Notes under the pieces: model-generated | Seen by the model: only the letters and a program-made list of their open reading frames with translations | The model's database searches: none | Told to the model about the DNA's origin: nothing | Translations under genes and position numbers: made by a program | NCBI GenBank assembly: GCA_007694935.1 | Contig: REES01000096.1 | Location: 1 to 56,584, forward strand | Direction of reading: 5' to 3' | Length of the DNA: 56,584 bases | Origin: Rhodospirillales bacterium | Lineage (GTDB): Bacteria; Pseudomonadota; Alphaproteobacteria; Rhodospirillales; Defluviicoccaceae | Shown: piece after piece, positions 18,784 to 29,314 of the stretch | How positions within the stretch are numbered: the stretch's first letter is position 1 | Layout of the letters: every line of letters starts with the position of its first letter

Positions 18784-19830
18784 GTGACCGACAGCCTGAC
18801 CCGGATGAAGGGGGTGCTGGGCACGCTTGCCGCCGGCGACACCCTGAGCGAGGCCGAGGCACACGAGGCTTTCGCCATTATCATGGCCGGGGACGCGACG
18901 CCGGCGCAGATCGGCGCCTTCGTGATGGCGCTTCGCGTGCGCGGCGAGACGGTGGAGGAGATTACCGGCGCGGTCCGCGCGATGCGCGAGAAGGCGCTCA
19001 AGGTGAGCGCTCCCGACGATGCCATCGACCTTGTGGGGACCGGCGGCGATGCGGCCGGGACGTTCAACATCTCCACCGCTGCGGCGATCGTGGTGGCGGC
19101 CTGCGGCGTGCCGGTGGCCAAGCATGGCAACCGGGCCCTGTCGTCCCGGTGCGGTGCCGCCGACGTGCTGGCAGCGCTCGGCGTCAACCTGGACGCCGAC
19201 CTCGCCAACGTGGAGCGGTCGATCCGCGAGGCGCGCATCGGCTTTCTGATGGCGCCGCGGTATCACAGCGCCATGCGCCACGTGGCCGGACCCCGCACCG
19301 AGATCGGCACCCGGACGATCTTCAACCTGCTCGGCCCCCTGTCCAACCCCGCCGGGGTGCGGCGCCAGTTCTCGGGGGCCTTCGCGCGGGAATGGATCGA
19401 GCCGATGGCGCACGTTCTGGCACGGCTTGGGAGCGAGCGGGCTTGGGTGGTGCACGGTGCTGATGGGCTGGACGAGCTGACCACCACCGCCCCGTCGTTC
19501 GTGGCCGAGCTCGACGACGGCGTGGTGCGGACGTTCGAGATCACGCCGGAGGATGCCGGACTGCCGCGGGCACAACCGGAGGACCTCAAGGGCGGCGATG
19601 CCGAGACGAATGCCGCTGCCATGCGCGCCCTGTTCGGGGGGGAGCACGGCCCGTTCCGCGACGTGGTGCTGCTGAATGCCGCCGGCGCGCTGGTGGTGGC
19701 GGGAACGGCCTTCGATATCCGGGACGGCGTCGCCATGGCGGCAGAGGCCATCGATACCGGTGGCGCGCGCACCACACTGGCGCGGCTGGTGGAAATTTCC
19801 CATTCGGTACCGCCGGGTCGCGTCCCATGA
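18784..19830 (+). CDS. trpD: Anthranilate phosphoribosyltransferase
   Basis: Transfers phosphoribose from PRPP to anthranilate. At 348 residues it is a normal length. The PRPP-binding [14 protein letters not shown], then [17 protein letters not shown], and [12 protein letters not shown] are all present. I chose GTG at 18784, with GGGGTGG 5 bases upstream; a second GTG three bases earlier and ATG at 18805 are alternatives. It lies 22 bases after trpG, and its stop overlaps the trpC start (ATGA), indicating translational coupling. Confidence 0.95.
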   Translation: MTDSLTRMKGVLGTLAAGDTLSEAEAHEAFAIIMAGDATPAQIGAFVMALRVRGETVEEITGAVRAMREKALKVSAPDDAIDLVGTGGDAAGTFNISTAAAIVVAACGVPVAKHGNRALSSRCGAADVLAALGVNLDADLANVERSIREARIGFLMAPRYHSAMRHVAGPRTEIGTRTIFNLLGPLSNPAGVRRQFSGAFAREWIEPMAHVLARLGSERAWVVHGADGLDELTTTAPSFVAELDDGVVRTFEITPEDAGLPRAQPEDLKGGDAETNAAAMRALFGGEHGPFRDVVLLNAAGALVVAGTAFDIRDGVAMAAEAIDTGGARTTLARLVEISHSVPPGRVP

Positions 19831-20627
19831 GTGATGTGCTGGCCCGGATCCTGGCGGACAAGCGCGCCCATGTGGACGCGCGCAAGCGGGTGCTGCCGTT
19901 TCCGGAACTGGAGTCCGCGGCGCTGGCGGCCCCGCCGGTCCGTCACTTCGCCGCCCACCTCGCCGATGCCGCCAGCACCGGCTATGGCCTGATCGCCGAG
20001 ATCAAGCGGGCCTCGCCGTCCAAGGGCCTGATCCGGGAGGACTTCGAGGTGGCGGCGCTGGCCCAGGCCTACGCTCTCGGCGGTGCAACCTGCCTGTCGG
20101 TGCTGACCGATGTGCCCTATTTCCAGGGCAGCGATGCCGATCTCACCGCCGCCCGCGCGGCGGTCGCCCTGCCGGTCTTGCGCAAGGATTTCATCATCGA
20201 TCCCTACCAGGTGGCGGAAGCCCGTGCCATCGGCGCCGATGCGATCTTGGTGATCATGGCGGCGGTCGATTACGCGACTGCCCGCGATCTATCCATCCTC
20301 GCGCATGATTTCGGTATGGATGTGCTGGTGGAAGTGCACGACGCGTCCGAGCTCGACCGAGCGCTCAGGCTCGGCACTTCCATGGTGGGGATCAACAACC
20401 GCGACCTCAAGACCCTGGCCGTCGACCTCGGCACCGTCGAGCACTTGGCGCCACGGGTGCCGGCGGATCGCCTGGTGGTGGCGGAAAGCGGGCTGTCCCG
20501 GCCGGAGGACCTGGCCCGGCTGGCCGCCATCGGCATCCGCTGCTTCCTGGTGGGGGAAGGACTGATGCGCCAGCCGGATGTGGCGGCGGCAACCCGGACG
20601 CTGCTGTCCGGCAGCATTCCTGCGTGA
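19827..20627 (+). CDS. trpC: Indole-3-glycerol phosphate synthase
   Basis: Closes the indole ring by converting carboxyphenylamino-deoxyribulose phosphate to indole-3-glycerol phosphate. Its 266 residues contain the TIM-barrel signatures [46 protein letters not shown] and VAESGL. It is not fused to trpF. The ATG overlaps the trpD stop by four bases. The Alphaproteobacteria-typical followers (moaC, moeA, lexA) are absent, and glutathione reductase comes next. Confidence 0.97.
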   Translation: MSDVLARILADKRAHVDARKRVLPFPELESAALAAPPVRHFAAHLADAASTGYGLIAEIKRASPSKGLIREDFEVAALAQAYALGGATCLSVLTDVPYFQGSDADLTAARAAVALPVLRKDFIIDPYQVAEARAIGADAILVIMAAVDYATARDLSILAHDFGMDVLVEVHDASELDRALRLGTSMVGINNRDLKTLAVDLGTVEHLAPRVPADRLVVAESGLSRPEDLARLAAIGIRCFLVGEGLMRQPDVAAATRTLLSGSIPA

Positions 20628-20644
20628 GCGCCGGGCTGGCCGCC

Positions 20645-22021
20645 ATGAGGACCTACGACTTTGACCTGATCACCATCGGCGCCGGCTCCGGGGGCGTGCG
20701 GGCGAGCCGGCTGGCCGGCGGCTACGGCGCTCGTACCGCCATCGTCGAGCAGAGCCGGGTCGGCGGCACCTGCGTGATGCGCGGCTGCGTGCCGAAGAAG
20801 CTGCTGGTGTACGGTGCCCACGTCGCCGAGGAACTTGAGGACGCCCGGGGCTTCGGCTGGTCGATCACGGAAGCCGACTTCAACTGGCCGGCTCTGATCA
20901 CTGCCAAGAACCGGGAGCTGGAGCGCCTGGAAGCGATCTACGAGCGGATCCTGCGGGAGAACCGGGTCCAGCTGATCCGCGGCAGCGGCCGCCTGGTCGA
21001 CGCCCACACGGTGGAGGCGGACGGCCAGAGGGTCACCGCCGAGCGCATCCTGATCGCCTGCGGTGGCTGGCCGTCGACGCCCGAGATCCCTGGCATCGAG
21101 CACGTGATCAGCTCCAACGAGGCGCTTGACCTGATGTCTCTGCCGAAGCGCCTCGTGATCGTCGGCGGCGGCTACATCGGCGTCGAGTTCGCCGGCATCT
21201 TCAACGCCTTGGGCGTGGAGGTGACCCAGGTGATCCGGGCCGGCGCGGTGCTCCGCGGCTTCGATGACGATGTCCGGGAATGCGTCACCCATGACATGGA
21301 ACAGCGGGGCGTGCGGCTGATCCGGGAGTCCGAGGTGCGCTCCATCGAGAAGACCGGAGAGGGATACACGCTTCGCATCGCCGGCAGCGACACGCTGCTG
21401 GAAACCGACTTGGTGATGTACGCTACCGGCCGTGCGCCCAACACCGCGGGCCTCGGGCTCGCGGAGGCCGGTGTCGCGGTCACGGAGACCGGCGCGGTAG
21501 TGGTGGACGAATGGAACCGCAGCTCGGTGGAGAGCGTCTTCGCCCTCGGCGACTGCACCGACCGGGTACAACTCACCCCGGTGGCGATCGCCGAGGGCCG
21601 GGCGTTCGCCGAGACCTTCTTCCACGACAACCCGATGACCGTGGACTACCGGGCCATCCCCTCGGCGGTGTTCAGCCAGCCGCCGGTGGCCACGGTCGGC
21701 CTGTCGGAGGCGGAGGCGCGCCGGCGCGGTGCCATCGACGTCTACGTCTCCCGTTTCAAGCCCCTGAAGCATACCCTCTCAGGGCGCGAGGAGACGACAC
21801 TGGTCAAGCTGGTGGTCGATGCCGAGTCCCAGCTGGTGCTGGGCTGTCACATGGTCGGACCGGATGCGCCGGAGATCGTCCAGGGCTTGGCAATCGCCCT
21901 CAAGTGCGGTGCGACCAAGGCTGATTTTGATGCCACCGTGGGCATTCACCCGACCGCGGCGGAGGAATTCGTGACGTTGCGGGACAAGCGGCCCGATCAC
22001 CCGGCCCGGGCGGCGGAGTAG
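20645..22021 (+). CDS. gor: Glutathione-disulfide reductase
   Basis: An FAD/NADPH oxidoreductase that regenerates reduced glutathione in the cytoplasm. Its 458 residues contain the FAD motif IGAGSGG, the redox-active disulfide GGTCVMRGCVPKK, the NAD(P) motif GGGYIGVEFAG, and the C-terminal HPTAAEEF with the catalytic His and Glu of the partner subunit. The first ATG at 20645 is preferred; a GTG at 20624 would overlap the trpC stop. Dihydrolipoamide dehydrogenase and mercuric reductase are less likely given the RGCVPKK pattern. It may be co-transcribed with trpGDC. Confidence 0.93.
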   Translation: MRTYDFDLITIGAGSGGVRASRLAGGYGARTAIVEQSRVGGTCVMRGCVPKKLLVYGAHVAEELEDARGFGWSITEADFNWPALITAKNRELERLEAIYERILRENRVQLIRGSGRLVDAHTVEADGQRVTAERILIACGGWPSTPEIPGIEHVISSNEALDLMSLPKRLVIVGGGYIGVEFAGIFNALGVEVTQVIRAGAVLRGFDDDVRECVTHDMEQRGVRLIRESEVRSIEKTGEGYTLRIAGSDTLLETDLVMYATGRAPNTAGLGLAEAGVAVTETGAVVVDEWNRSSVESVFALGDCTDRVQLTPVAIAEGRAFAETFFHDNPMTVDYRAIPSAVFSQPPVATVGLSEAEARRRGAIDVYVSRFKPLKHTLSGREETTLVKLVVDAESQLVLGCHMVGPDAPEIVQGLAIALKCGATKADFDATVGIHPTAAEEFVTLRDKRPDHPARAAE

Positions 22022-22048
22022 ATCCGGGGCCGAAATCGGCAGCGGCGG

Positions 22049-22077
22049 TTGAAAACCGGCGAGGACGAGCTTATAGC
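22049..22077 (+). promoter_or_regulatory. Sigma-70-like promoter of the DAHP synthase gene
   Basis: TTGAAA and TATAGC with an exact 17-base spacer lie 39 bases upstream of the ATG at 22116. Five of six -35 bases and four of six -10 bases match consensus, making this one of the cleanest promoters in the window. Confidence 0.6.
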
Positions 22078-22115
22078 CTCCCCATCAAGAAAACGGATGG
22101 GTAACGAGTGAACCG

Positions 22116-23531
22116 ATGAGTGAAGCGGTCAAGCCGGTGGTGGTGCCGGAGCCATGGACCCCGGACTCCTGGCGCGCCAAGCCGGTGTGCCAGGTCCCGG
22201 AGTATCCCGATCCCGACCGCTTGGCTGCGGTCGAGGCCGGACTGGCCCACTTTCCGCCTCTGGTGTTCGCCGGCGAGGCGCGGCGTCTTCGCGACTCCCT
22301 GGCGCAGGTGGTGGAGGGCAAGGCGTTCCTGCTGCAGGGCGGCGACTGTGCCGAGAGCTTTGCCGAGTTCCATCCCAACAACATCCGCGACACGTTCCGG
22401 GTGCTGCTGCAGATGGCGGTGGTGCTGACGTTCGGCGCCGCGGTGCCGGTGGTGAAGGTGGGGCGCATGGCCGGGCAGTTTGCCAAGCCCCGCTCCTCCG
22501 ATACCGAGACCCAGGATGGCGTGACGTTGCCGAGCTACCGCGGCGACATGGTCAACGGCATGGAGTTTACCGCAGAAGCCCGGGTGCCCGATCCGCAGCG
22601 GCTGATCGCCTGCTACAACCAGTCGGCGGCGACGCTCAACCTGCTTCGCGCCTTCGCCCAGGGCGGCTACGCCGACCTGCATCAGGTGCACATGTGGAAC
22701 CTGAGCTTCGTCTCCGACAGCCCCCAGGGCAACCGCTACCGGGATCTGGCCGACCGCCTGGCGGAGGCCCTGGACTTCATGGCGGCCTGCGGGATCTCCT
22801 CGGTCAATACCCCGCAGATCCGCGAGACTGACTTCTTCACCGCCCACGAGGCGCTGCTGCTTCCCTACGAGCAGGCGATGACCCGCGTCGACAGCACCAC
22901 CGGGGACTGGTACGACACCTCCGCCCATTTCCTGTGGATCGGGGAGCGCACCCGCCAGCCCGACGGGGGCCATGTCGAATATCTTCGCGGTGTCGAGAAC
23001 CCGATCGGCGTGAAGCTGGGTCCGGACACCGACGCCCAGCAGATGATGCGGTTGATCGACCGGCTGAACCCGTTGAACGTACCGGGGCGGCTTACCCTGA
23101 TCGTGCGCATGGGGCCGGACAAGATCCGCGACCGTCTGCCGTCCCTGATCCGCACGGTCGAGCGGGAGGGGCGGCGGGTGGTGTGGGTCTCCGATCCGAT
23201 GCATGCCAATACCGTGTCCACCTCCAGCGGCTACAAGACCCGTCACTTCGATCGAATCCTTGACGAGGTGACCACCTTTTTCCAAATCCACCGGGAAGAG
23301 GGAACGTACGCTGGCGGGGTCCATTTCGAGATGACCGGCCAGGACGTGACAGAGTGCGTGGGTGGTGCCCAGGCGATTACCGAGTCCGCCCTCGGCATTC
23401 GCTATAACACCCATTGCGATCCAAGGCTGAATGCCAGTCAGGCCCTGGAACTGGCTTTCCTGCTGGCGGAGATGCTGAAGGAAAGGCGCTCTCGTGACCG
23501 TGCCCGCCGGCGCTCCGTCGCCGCTTCCTGA
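22116..23531 (+). CDS. 3-deoxy-7-phosphoheptulonate (DAHP) synthase, class II
   Basis: Condenses phosphoenolpyruvate with erythrose-4-phosphate, the first step of the shikimate pathway. It is a class II (plant/AroA-II) enzyme, as shown by its 471 residues and the motifs [40 protein letters not shown]-like [11 protein letters not shown], and [11 protein letters not shown]. It is unrelated in sequence to class I AroFGH. Its position directly after trpGDC-gor fits precursor supply for tryptophan. The last 38 bases overlap the nicotinate phosphoribosyltransferase gene in another frame. Confidence 0.95.
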   Translation: MSEAVKPVVVPEPWTPDSWRAKPVCQVPEYPDPDRLAAVEAGLAHFPPLVFAGEARRLRDSLAQVVEGKAFLLQGGDCAESFAEFHPNNIRDTFRVLLQMAVVLTFGAAVPVVKVGRMAGQFAKPRSSDTETQDGVTLPSYRGDMVNGMEFTAEARVPDPQRLIACYNQSAATLNLLRAFAQGGYADLHQVHMWNLSFVSDSPQGNRYRDLADRLAEALDFMAACGISSVNTPQIRETDFFTAHEALLLPYEQAMTRVDSTTGDWYDTSAHFLWIGERTRQPDGGHVEYLRGVENPIGVKLGPDTDAQQMMRLIDRLNPLNVPGRLTLIVRMGPDKIRDRLPSLIRTVEREGRRVVWVSDPMHANTVSTSSGYKTRHFDRILDEVTTFFQIHREEGTYAGGVHFEMTGQDVTECVGGAQAITESALGIRYNTHCDPRLNASQALELAFLLAEMLKERRSRDRARRRSVAAS

Positions 23532-24735
23532 TCCTGAAGTCGAGACCGCGGCCGCCGCAACCGACCGATCGACGCTCCTGCTGCCGGTACCGGCCGATAT
23601 CGGCCGCTGGACTGACAGCTATTTCGTCAAGACCAAGGCGATCGTCGGCCGGTTCGGGGACAAGACCGTGACCTACGCCGTGTTCATGCGCCGCCCCGTG
23701 GTGTTCGCGCCGAAGCTCGCGGTGCGCTGGCTTGAGCAGGTGGCGGCGTCGCGGGGCGTCGCCTTTGACATCGCCCTCACCCATGGCGAGGGCGAGTGGG
23801 TCGGCGCGGGTGAGCCGCTGATCTATCTGACCGGCTCGCTGTATCACTTGGCGGACCTGGAGACGCTGTACCTGCAGAAGCTGGGGGCGGCGTGCGTCGC
23901 CGCCTATAACGCCTTCACCATGTGCTGCGATCTGCCGCAGACCGCGTTTCTCGCCTTCGATGCCCGCCACTGCGCCGGGATCGAGATGGAGGAGATGATG
24001 GCCTACGCCGCGGCGGTCGGTTCCGCCGCCGCCCGCCGGGAGCGGGGTGCCAAGGGGTTCATCGGCAATGCCAACGACGCAACGGCGCACTACTTCGGGC
24101 GGGAGCGCGGGCTCGGCACCATGCCGCACGCCCTGATCGGCTATGCCGGGTCCACGGTGAGGGCCGCTGAGATGTTTGTCGACGCGTTCCCGGATGACGA
24201 TCTGATCGTGCTGGTGGATTATTTCGGACGAGAGGTCAGCGACTCCCTGGCGGTATGCGAGCGGTTTCCAGACATGGCGGATGAAGGGCGGGTCGGAATC
24301 CGCCTGGACACCCACGGCGGGCGGTTCGTGGAGGGACTGGATCCGCAGGAATCCTATGCGGTGCTGGAGCGCCACGCACCGATCGCCGTGCGCCGCTACC
24401 GGAACGACACCGAGCTTCGCTACTTGACCGGCACCGGCGTGTCCGCGGCCGCGATCTTTCACCTTCGCGAGCGGCTCGATCAGGCCGGCTTCCCGAGCGT
24501 ACGCATCGTCGCGTCCTCCGGCTTCAACGTCGACAAGTGCAGGGTCATGGCGGACGTGGCCGCTCCCATCGATGCGGTCGGCACCGGCTCGTTCCTGCCG
24601 GAGAGCTGGAAGGAAACCTACGCCACCGCCGACATCATTGCCTACGACGGCGTGGCATCGGTGAAGGTGGGACGGGAGTTCCTGCAAAAACGCTGGCGGC
24701 AGCCCAGGCGGCACGTCCGATCGCCCGGACGTTGA
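23494..24735 (+). CDS. pncB: Nicotinate phosphoribosyltransferase
   Basis: An NAD-salvage enzyme coupling nicotinate to PRPP. Its 413 residues carry typical NAPRTase blocks: TDSYFVKT near the N-terminus, [24 protein letters not shown] and SSGFN in the C-terminal phosphoribosyl-binding region. It starts at GTG 23494, inside the DAHP synthase gene, with AAGGAAAGG 7 bases upstream. The next gene, NAD synthetase, acts two steps later in the same pathway. The C-terminal tail is rich in Arg and not obviously conserved. Confidence 0.9.
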   Translation: MTVPAGAPSPLPDPEVETAAAATDRSTLLLPVPADIGRWTDSYFVKTKAIVGRFGDKTVTYAVFMRRPVVFAPKLAVRWLEQVAASRGVAFDIALTHGEGEWVGAGEPLIYLTGSLYHLADLETLYLQKLGAACVAAYNAFTMCCDLPQTAFLAFDARHCAGIEMEEMMAYAAAVGSAAARRERGAKGFIGNANDATAHYFGRERGLGTMPHALIGYAGSTVRAAEMFVDAFPDDDLIVLVDYFGREVSDSLAVCERFPDMADEGRVGIRLDTHGGRFVEGLDPQESYAVLERHAPIAVRRYRNDTELRYLTGTGVSAAAIFHLRERLDQAGFPSVRIVASSGFNVDKCRVMADVAAPIDAVGTGSFLPESWKETYATADIIAYDGVASVKVGREFLQKRWRQPRRHVRSPGR

Positions 24736-24761
24736 CAGGGGTCAGATTCTGTTCCTACGTT
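24732..24761 (+). promoter_or_regulatory. TTGACA-type signal upstream of nadE; possible mobile-element scar
   Basis: A perfect TTGACA overlaps the pncB stop and is followed after 18 bases by TACGTT, a possible promoter for nadE. The same bases, ACAGGGGTCAGATTCTGTTC, also resemble end sequences I associate with small REP-type or transposase-linked elements. Nothing else of such an element remains here. Confidence 0.3.
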
Positions 24762-24825
24762 TGCCCCATGGCGATCGGGGGCCCGGACTCCTTTCTCGTT
24801 TTCTTGGGACGACCTTAGGCGAGCA

Positions 24826-26481
24826 ATGACCGATACGCTGGCCGTGGCACTGGCTCAGATCAATCCGACCGTTGGCGACATCGGCGGCAACGTCGAGCGG
24901 CTGCGTACCGCGCGGACGGCGGCACCGGAGGCCGATCTCGTGGTCTCTGGCGAACTGGTGCTGTCCGGCTACCCGCCGGAGGACCTGGTGCTGAAGCGGC
25001 TGTTCCAAGAGCGGATCGAGGCGGCGGTGGCGGCGCTCGCCGACGACACCCGGAATGGCGGTCCGGCGCTGCTGGTGGGTGCGCCGTGGCGCCAGGATGG
25101 CCGGCTCCATAACGCGGCGCTGCTGCTGGACGGCGGGACGGTGGCCGCGGTGGTGCTCAAGCACGAGCTGCCCAACTACGGCGTGTTCGACGAGGTCCGG
25201 GTGTTCACCCCCGGGCCGCTGCCGGAGCCGGTTCTGTTTCGCGGCGCGCGCCTTGGCGTGATGGTGTGCGAGGATATGTGGAAGCCGTCGGTCAGCCGCC
25301 ATCTCAGGGACCGCGGCGCCGATGTCATGGTGGTGCTCAACGGCTCGCCATTCGACCTGGAGAAATGGGGGGTGCGCCGGCGGATGGCCCAGGAGCGGGT
25401 GGCCGAAGTCGGCGTGCCCCTGATCTACGTGAATCTGGTAGGCGGCCAGGATGAATTGGTGTTCGACGGCGCCTCGTTCGTGCTTGCCGCCGACGGCAGC
25501 TTCCAGGTGCAGGCGCCGGAGTGGTGTGTCGGCGTGGTGCCGACCGTGTGGCGGCGTTCGGAGGCCGGTTGGGCTTGTGAGCCGGGGGTCGTCGCGCGGC
25601 GTGCCGAGGGGCTCGAGGCCATCTACCAGGCCATGGTGGTGGGCTTGCGGGACTACGTGGGCAAGAACGGCTTTCCCGGTGTGGTCATCGGGCTCTCGGG
25701 CGGCATCGACAGCGCGCTGACCGCCGTCGTTGCGGTCGATGCACTGGGACCGGAGCGGGTGCGCTGCCTGATGATGCCATCGCCGTTCACCTCCCAGGTG
25801 AGCCTGGAGGACGCCGGCCTGGTGGCGGATCGGCTTGCCGTACGGCTCGACAGGGTCGACATCACCCCCGCGATGACGGCGTTCGACGGCATGCTGCAGG
25901 ACCTGTTCGCCGGCCTGGAGCCCGATACCACCGAGGAGAACATCCAGGCCCGGGTGCGTGGCATCGTCCTGATGGCCGTCTCCAACAAGTTCGGCCACAT
26001 GGTGCTGACCACCGGCAACAAGTCGGAAATGTCGGTGGGGTATTCGACGCTGTATGGCGACATGTGCGGCGGTTTCTCGGTGCTGAAGGACGTGTACAAG
26101 ACCACCGTCTTCGCGCTCACCCGCTGGCGGAACGCCGTCCGGCCGCAGGGCATGCTGGGACCCGACGGGGTGGTGGTGCCCGAGCGCATCCTGTCGCGTC
26201 CGCCCACTGCCGAGCTCAAGGAGGGTCAGACCGACCAGGACAGCCTGCCGCCCTACGAGGAGCTGGATGCCATCCTTCACCGACTGATCGAGGACGAGCA
26301 GTCGGTTGCCGAGGTGGTCGCCGCCGGCTTCGACGAGGCAACGGTACGCAGGACCTGGCGGATGCTGGACCGCGCCGAGTACAAGCGGCGGCAGGCCCCG
26401 CCTGGGGTCAAGATCACCGATCGGGCGTTCGGGCGCGACCGCCGTTATCCCATCACCAACCGGTTCATCAACGGCATATGA
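24826..26481 (+). CDS. nadE: Glutamine-dependent NAD+ synthetase
   Basis: Amidates nicotinate adenine dinucleotide to NAD+. Of 551 residues, the N-terminal nitrilase-type glutaminase domain shows the triad Glu43 (SGELVLSGYP), Lys112 (VLKHELPNYGVFDE) and Cys148 (GVMVCEDMWKP). The C-terminal ATP-pyrophosphatase domain has IGLSGGIDSALTA and TTGNKSEMSVGYSTLYGDM. The frame is complete and a normal length. Its stop overlaps the gltX start by four bases (ATGA). The pncB gene 90 bases upstream supports a dedicated NAD-salvage pair. Confidence 0.97.
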   Translation: MTDTLAVALAQINPTVGDIGGNVERLRTARTAAPEADLVVSGELVLSGYPPEDLVLKRLFQERIEAAVAALADDTRNGGPALLVGAPWRQDGRLHNAALLLDGGTVAAVVLKHELPNYGVFDEVRVFTPGPLPEPVLFRGARLGVMVCEDMWKPSVSRHLRDRGADVMVVLNGSPFDLEKWGVRRRMAQERVAEVGVPLIYVNLVGGQDELVFDGASFVLAADGSFQVQAPEWCVGVVPTVWRRSEAGWACEPGVVARRAEGLEAIYQAMVVGLRDYVGKNGFPGVVIGLSGGIDSALTAVVAVDALGPERVRCLMMPSPFTSQVSLEDAGLVADRLAVRLDRVDITPAMTAFDGMLQDLFAGLEPDTTEENIQARVRGIVLMAVSNKFGHMVLTTGNKSEMSVGYSTLYGDMCGGFSVLKDVYKTTVFALTRWRNAVRPQGMLGPDGVVVPERILSRPPTAELKEGQTDQDSLPPYEELDAILHRLIEDEQSVAEVVAAGFDEATVRRTWRMLDRAEYKRRQAPPGVKITDRAFGRDRRYPITNRFINGI

Positions 26482-27902
26482 GCGTTACCGTCCGCTTTGC
26501 CCCCAGCCCCACCGGCCGGCTGCATGTGGGCAATGCCCGCACGGCGCTGCTGAACTGGCTGTTCGCCCGCCGGCATGGCGGCCGCTTCATCCTGCGCCTG
26601 GATGACACCGACCTCGAGCGCTCTGAGGAGGCGCACGCGGTATCGATCCAGTCCGATCTGCGCTGGCTGGGTCTCGACTGGGACCTGATGGACCGGCAGT
26701 CGGCGCACATCCCACGGTACCGCGATGCGTTCGAGTGTCTTCGGGATGCCGGCCGAGTTTATCCGTGCTACGAGACACTGGAGGAGCTGGAGTTCAAGCG
26801 GCGCCGGCTGCTGGCGCGCGGCCGGCCGCCGATCTATGACCGCGCAGCCTTGAACCTCAGCGACGACGACCGCCAGCGGCTGGAGGCGGGGGGCCGGCGG
26901 CCGCACTGGCGGTTCCGCCTGGATCACGGCGACGTCACCTGGGACGACTTGGTGCGTGGGCCGCAGCAACTCGGCGCAGGCCGCATCAGCGACCCGGTGC
27001 TGGTGCGGGGCGACGGGACCTTCCTCTACATGCTGCCGTCCGCGGTGGACGACATTCGCCATGGTGTCACCCATGTCATCCGCGGCGAGGATCACGTGGT
27101 CAACACCACGGTGCAGATCCAGATTCTCAGGGCGCTCAGCCACCCGCCGCCGGCGTTCGCGCACGTGCCGCTGCTGACCGACCTGTCCGGCAAGGGCCTG
27201 TCCAAGCGGATCGGCTCGGTCACGCTGGATTCCCTGGCAGATACGGGAATCGAGCCGATGGCGCTGGCCGCCTACCTGGCCGCCATCGGAACGGCGGAAC
27301 CACCGGATCTGTGCCCGACTCTCGGTGATCTCGCCCGGTCGTTCGATATCGCCAAGTACGGCCGGGCGACACCTAAGTTCGACGAAGCCCAGCTCTGGCA
27401 CCTGAATGCACGTTGGCTGCAGACCCTTCCCTGGGATGCCGTGGCAGCCCGCCTCCATGCCATGGGTCTGAACCGGGCGGACCCGGCGTTCTGGAACGCC
27501 GTGCGCTCGAATCTGGAACGGTTCGAGGATGTGGCCGGCTGGTATGCGGTGTGTTTCGAGGACATTCTGCCGATCATCGATGATCCTGAGTTTGCGCGGG
27601 CGGCGGCCGAGCTGCTGCCGCCCGAACCCTGGACGGACGCCACCTGGTCGGCATGGACGGCTGCCGTGGTGCGCGTCTCCGGACGGAAGGGGCGGGCGCT
27701 GTTTCGGCCGCTGCGCCTGGCGTTGACAGGGGAGGAGCATGGCCCCGAGCTCAAGACCCTGCTGCCTCTGATCGGTCGTGAGTTGGCTTGGCAGAGACTG
27801 ACGGCGCGGAATGCCCGGACCTCTCAGGCGATGCCACCGCTGGCCCATCCCGTGCGGATGGCCGATGCCGCCGAACCGGGTCCGGGTCGAGGCCGGGGCT
27901 AG
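26478..27902 (+). CDS. gltX: Glutamyl-tRNA synthetase
   Basis: A class I aminoacyl-tRNA synthetase of 474 residues. The HIGH motif appears as HVGN (residues 16-19, in FAPSPTGRLHVGNART) and the KMSKS loop as GLSKRIGS. Alphaproteobacteria often have two GluRS paralogues, one misacylating tRNA-Gln; the sequence here does not settle which this is. The last 25 or so residues are Pro/Gly/Arg-rich and look unconserved. The true start is the ATG overlapping the nadE stop, although the frame is open far upstream. Confidence 0.95.
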   Translation: MSVTVRFAPSPTGRLHVGNARTALLNWLFARRHGGRFILRLDDTDLERSEEAHAVSIQSDLRWLGLDWDLMDRQSAHIPRYRDAFECLRDAGRVYPCYETLEELEFKRRRLLARGRPPIYDRAALNLSDDDRQRLEAGGRRPHWRFRLDHGDVTWDDLVRGPQQLGAGRISDPVLVRGDGTFLYMLPSAVDDIRHGVTHVIRGEDHVVNTTVQIQILRALSHPPPAFAHVPLLTDLSGKGLSKRIGSVTLDSLADTGIEPMALAAYLAAIGTAEPPDLCPTLGDLARSFDIAKYGRATPKFDEAQLWHLNARWLQTLPWDAVAARLHAMGLNRADPAFWNAVRSNLERFEDVAGWYAVCFEDILPIIDDPEFARAAAELLPPEPWTDATWSAWTAAVVRVSGRKGRALFRPLRLALTGEEHGPELKTLLPLIGRELAWQRLTARNARTSQAMPPLAHPVRMADAAEPGPGRGRG

Positions 27903-27943
27903 CGCCGCGCGCCGGCGCCGGCCGGTGGCTTCGAGGGGGATGC

Positions 27944-29314
27944 ATGGACCTTCACGTCTACAACACCCTGAGTCGGCAGAAGGAGCAGTTCCGGCCGCTC
28001 GATCCCGACCATGTCCGGATGTACGTCTGCGGGCCCACGGTGTACGACCTTGCCCACATCGGCAATGCCCGGCCGGTGGTGGTGTTCGATGTTCTGTACC
28101 GTCTGCTGCGGCGGCTGTATCCCAAGGTCACCTACGTCCGCAACATCACCGACGTGGACGACAAGATCATTGCCGCCCACCGCCGGACCGGCGAGCCGAT
28201 CGCCGAGATCACCCGGCGGACGACCGAAGCATTCCATCGGGACATGGCGGCGCTCGGTGCCCTGCCGCCGGACGTGGAGCCGCGGGCGACCCGGCACATC
28301 GGCAAGATGATCGCGATGATCCAGGTGCTGATGGACGGCGGCTACGCCTATGCTGCCGACGGCCACGTGCTGTTCAGCGTGCCGTCATGGCCGGACTACG
28401 GCCGGCTGTCCCAGCGCAACCGCGACGAGCTGATTGCCGGCGCCCGCGTGGAGGTGGCGCCCTACAAGCGGGATCCCGCCGACTTCGTGCTGTGGAAACC
28501 ATCCACCGAAGACGTTCCCGGCTGGGAGTCACCGTGGGGCCACGGCCGCCCCGGCTGGCACATCGAGTGCTCCGCCATGAGCCAAGCCTATCTCGGCGAG
28601 ACCTTCGACATCCACGGCGGCGGCCAGGACCTGATCTTTCCCCACCACGAGAACGAGATCGCCCAGAGTACCTGCGCTCATGGCGGCCGGCCGTTCGTCC
28701 GGTACTGGATGCACAACGGCTACTTGATGGTGGAGGGGGAGAAGATGTCCAAGAGTCTCGGCAACTTCTATACCGTGCACGACCTGTTGAAGACGCTGCC
28801 GGGAGAAGCGATCCGCCTGGTGCTGTTGCAGACCCACTATCGGCAGCCGCTGGACTTCACCCACGATGCCGTGGCGCAGGCCCGGCATGCGCTGGATCGG
28901 CTGTATGGGGCGCTTCGCGGGATCGATGCGCCGGCGACCGAGCCGCCCGAGCCGGTTCTGCACGCCCTGGCGGACGACCTGAACACGCCACTGGCCCTCA
29001 GTCACCTGCACGAGACAGCAGCTGCCCTTCACCGCAGCAGGGACGCGCAAGACCGGTACCGGCAGGCCGGGCGGCTTCGCGCGGCCGGGGCGGTACTCGG
29101 CCTGCTGCAGGGGGATCCGGAAGCTTGGTTCCGCTGGCAGCCTGAAGGCGCAAAAGGTGTTCCCGATGACGAGGTCGAGCGCCTCATCGCCGAGCGCGCC
29201 AAGGCCCGCAAGACCCGCAACTTCGCTGCTGCCGACGCGATACGGGACCGTTTGCAGGAGGCCGGTGTGGTGCTTGAGGATACGCCCGCCGGAACGGCCT
29301 GGCGTCGAACGTGA
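27944..29314 (+). CDS. cysS: Cysteinyl-tRNA synthetase
   Basis: A class I synthetase of 456 residues with YVCGPTVYDLAHIGNAR (zinc Cys and HIGH variant HIGN), GWHIECSAMS, GGGQDLIFPHHENEIAQS and GEKMSKSLGNF. GAGGGGGA precedes the ATG at 27944, 41 bases after gltX. It appears to be the last gene of the DAHP synthase-pncB-nadE-gltX-cysS rightward run. Confidence 0.97.
   Translation: MDLHVYNTLSRQKEQFRPLDPDHVRMYVCGPTVYDLAHIGNARPVVVFDVLYRLLRRLYPKVTYVRNITDVDDKIIAAHRRTGEPIAEITRRTTEAFHRDMAALGALPPDVEPRATRHIGKMIAMIQVLMDGGYAYAADGHVLFSVPSWPDYGRLSQRNRDELIAGARVEVAPYKRDPADFVLWKPSTEDVPGWESPWGHGRPGWHIECSAMSQAYLGETFDIHGGGQDLIFPHHENEIAQSTCAHGGRPFVRYWMHNGYLMVEGEKMSKSLGNFYTVHDLLKTLPGEAIRLVLLQTHYRQPLDFTHDAVAQARHALDRLYGALRGIDAPATEPPEPVLHALADDLNTPLALSHLHETAAALHRSRDAQDRYRQAGRLRAAGAVLGLLQGDPEAWFRWQPEGAKGVPDDEVERLIAERAKARKTRNFAAADAIRDRLQEAGVVLEDTPAGTAWRRT

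Noticed and set aside
27720-27740. TTGACAGGGGAGGAG inside gltX, as a possible promoter or copy of the 24732 element.
   Set aside because: Only the first bases match, the rest diverges, and it is in conserved coding sequence with no -10 box.
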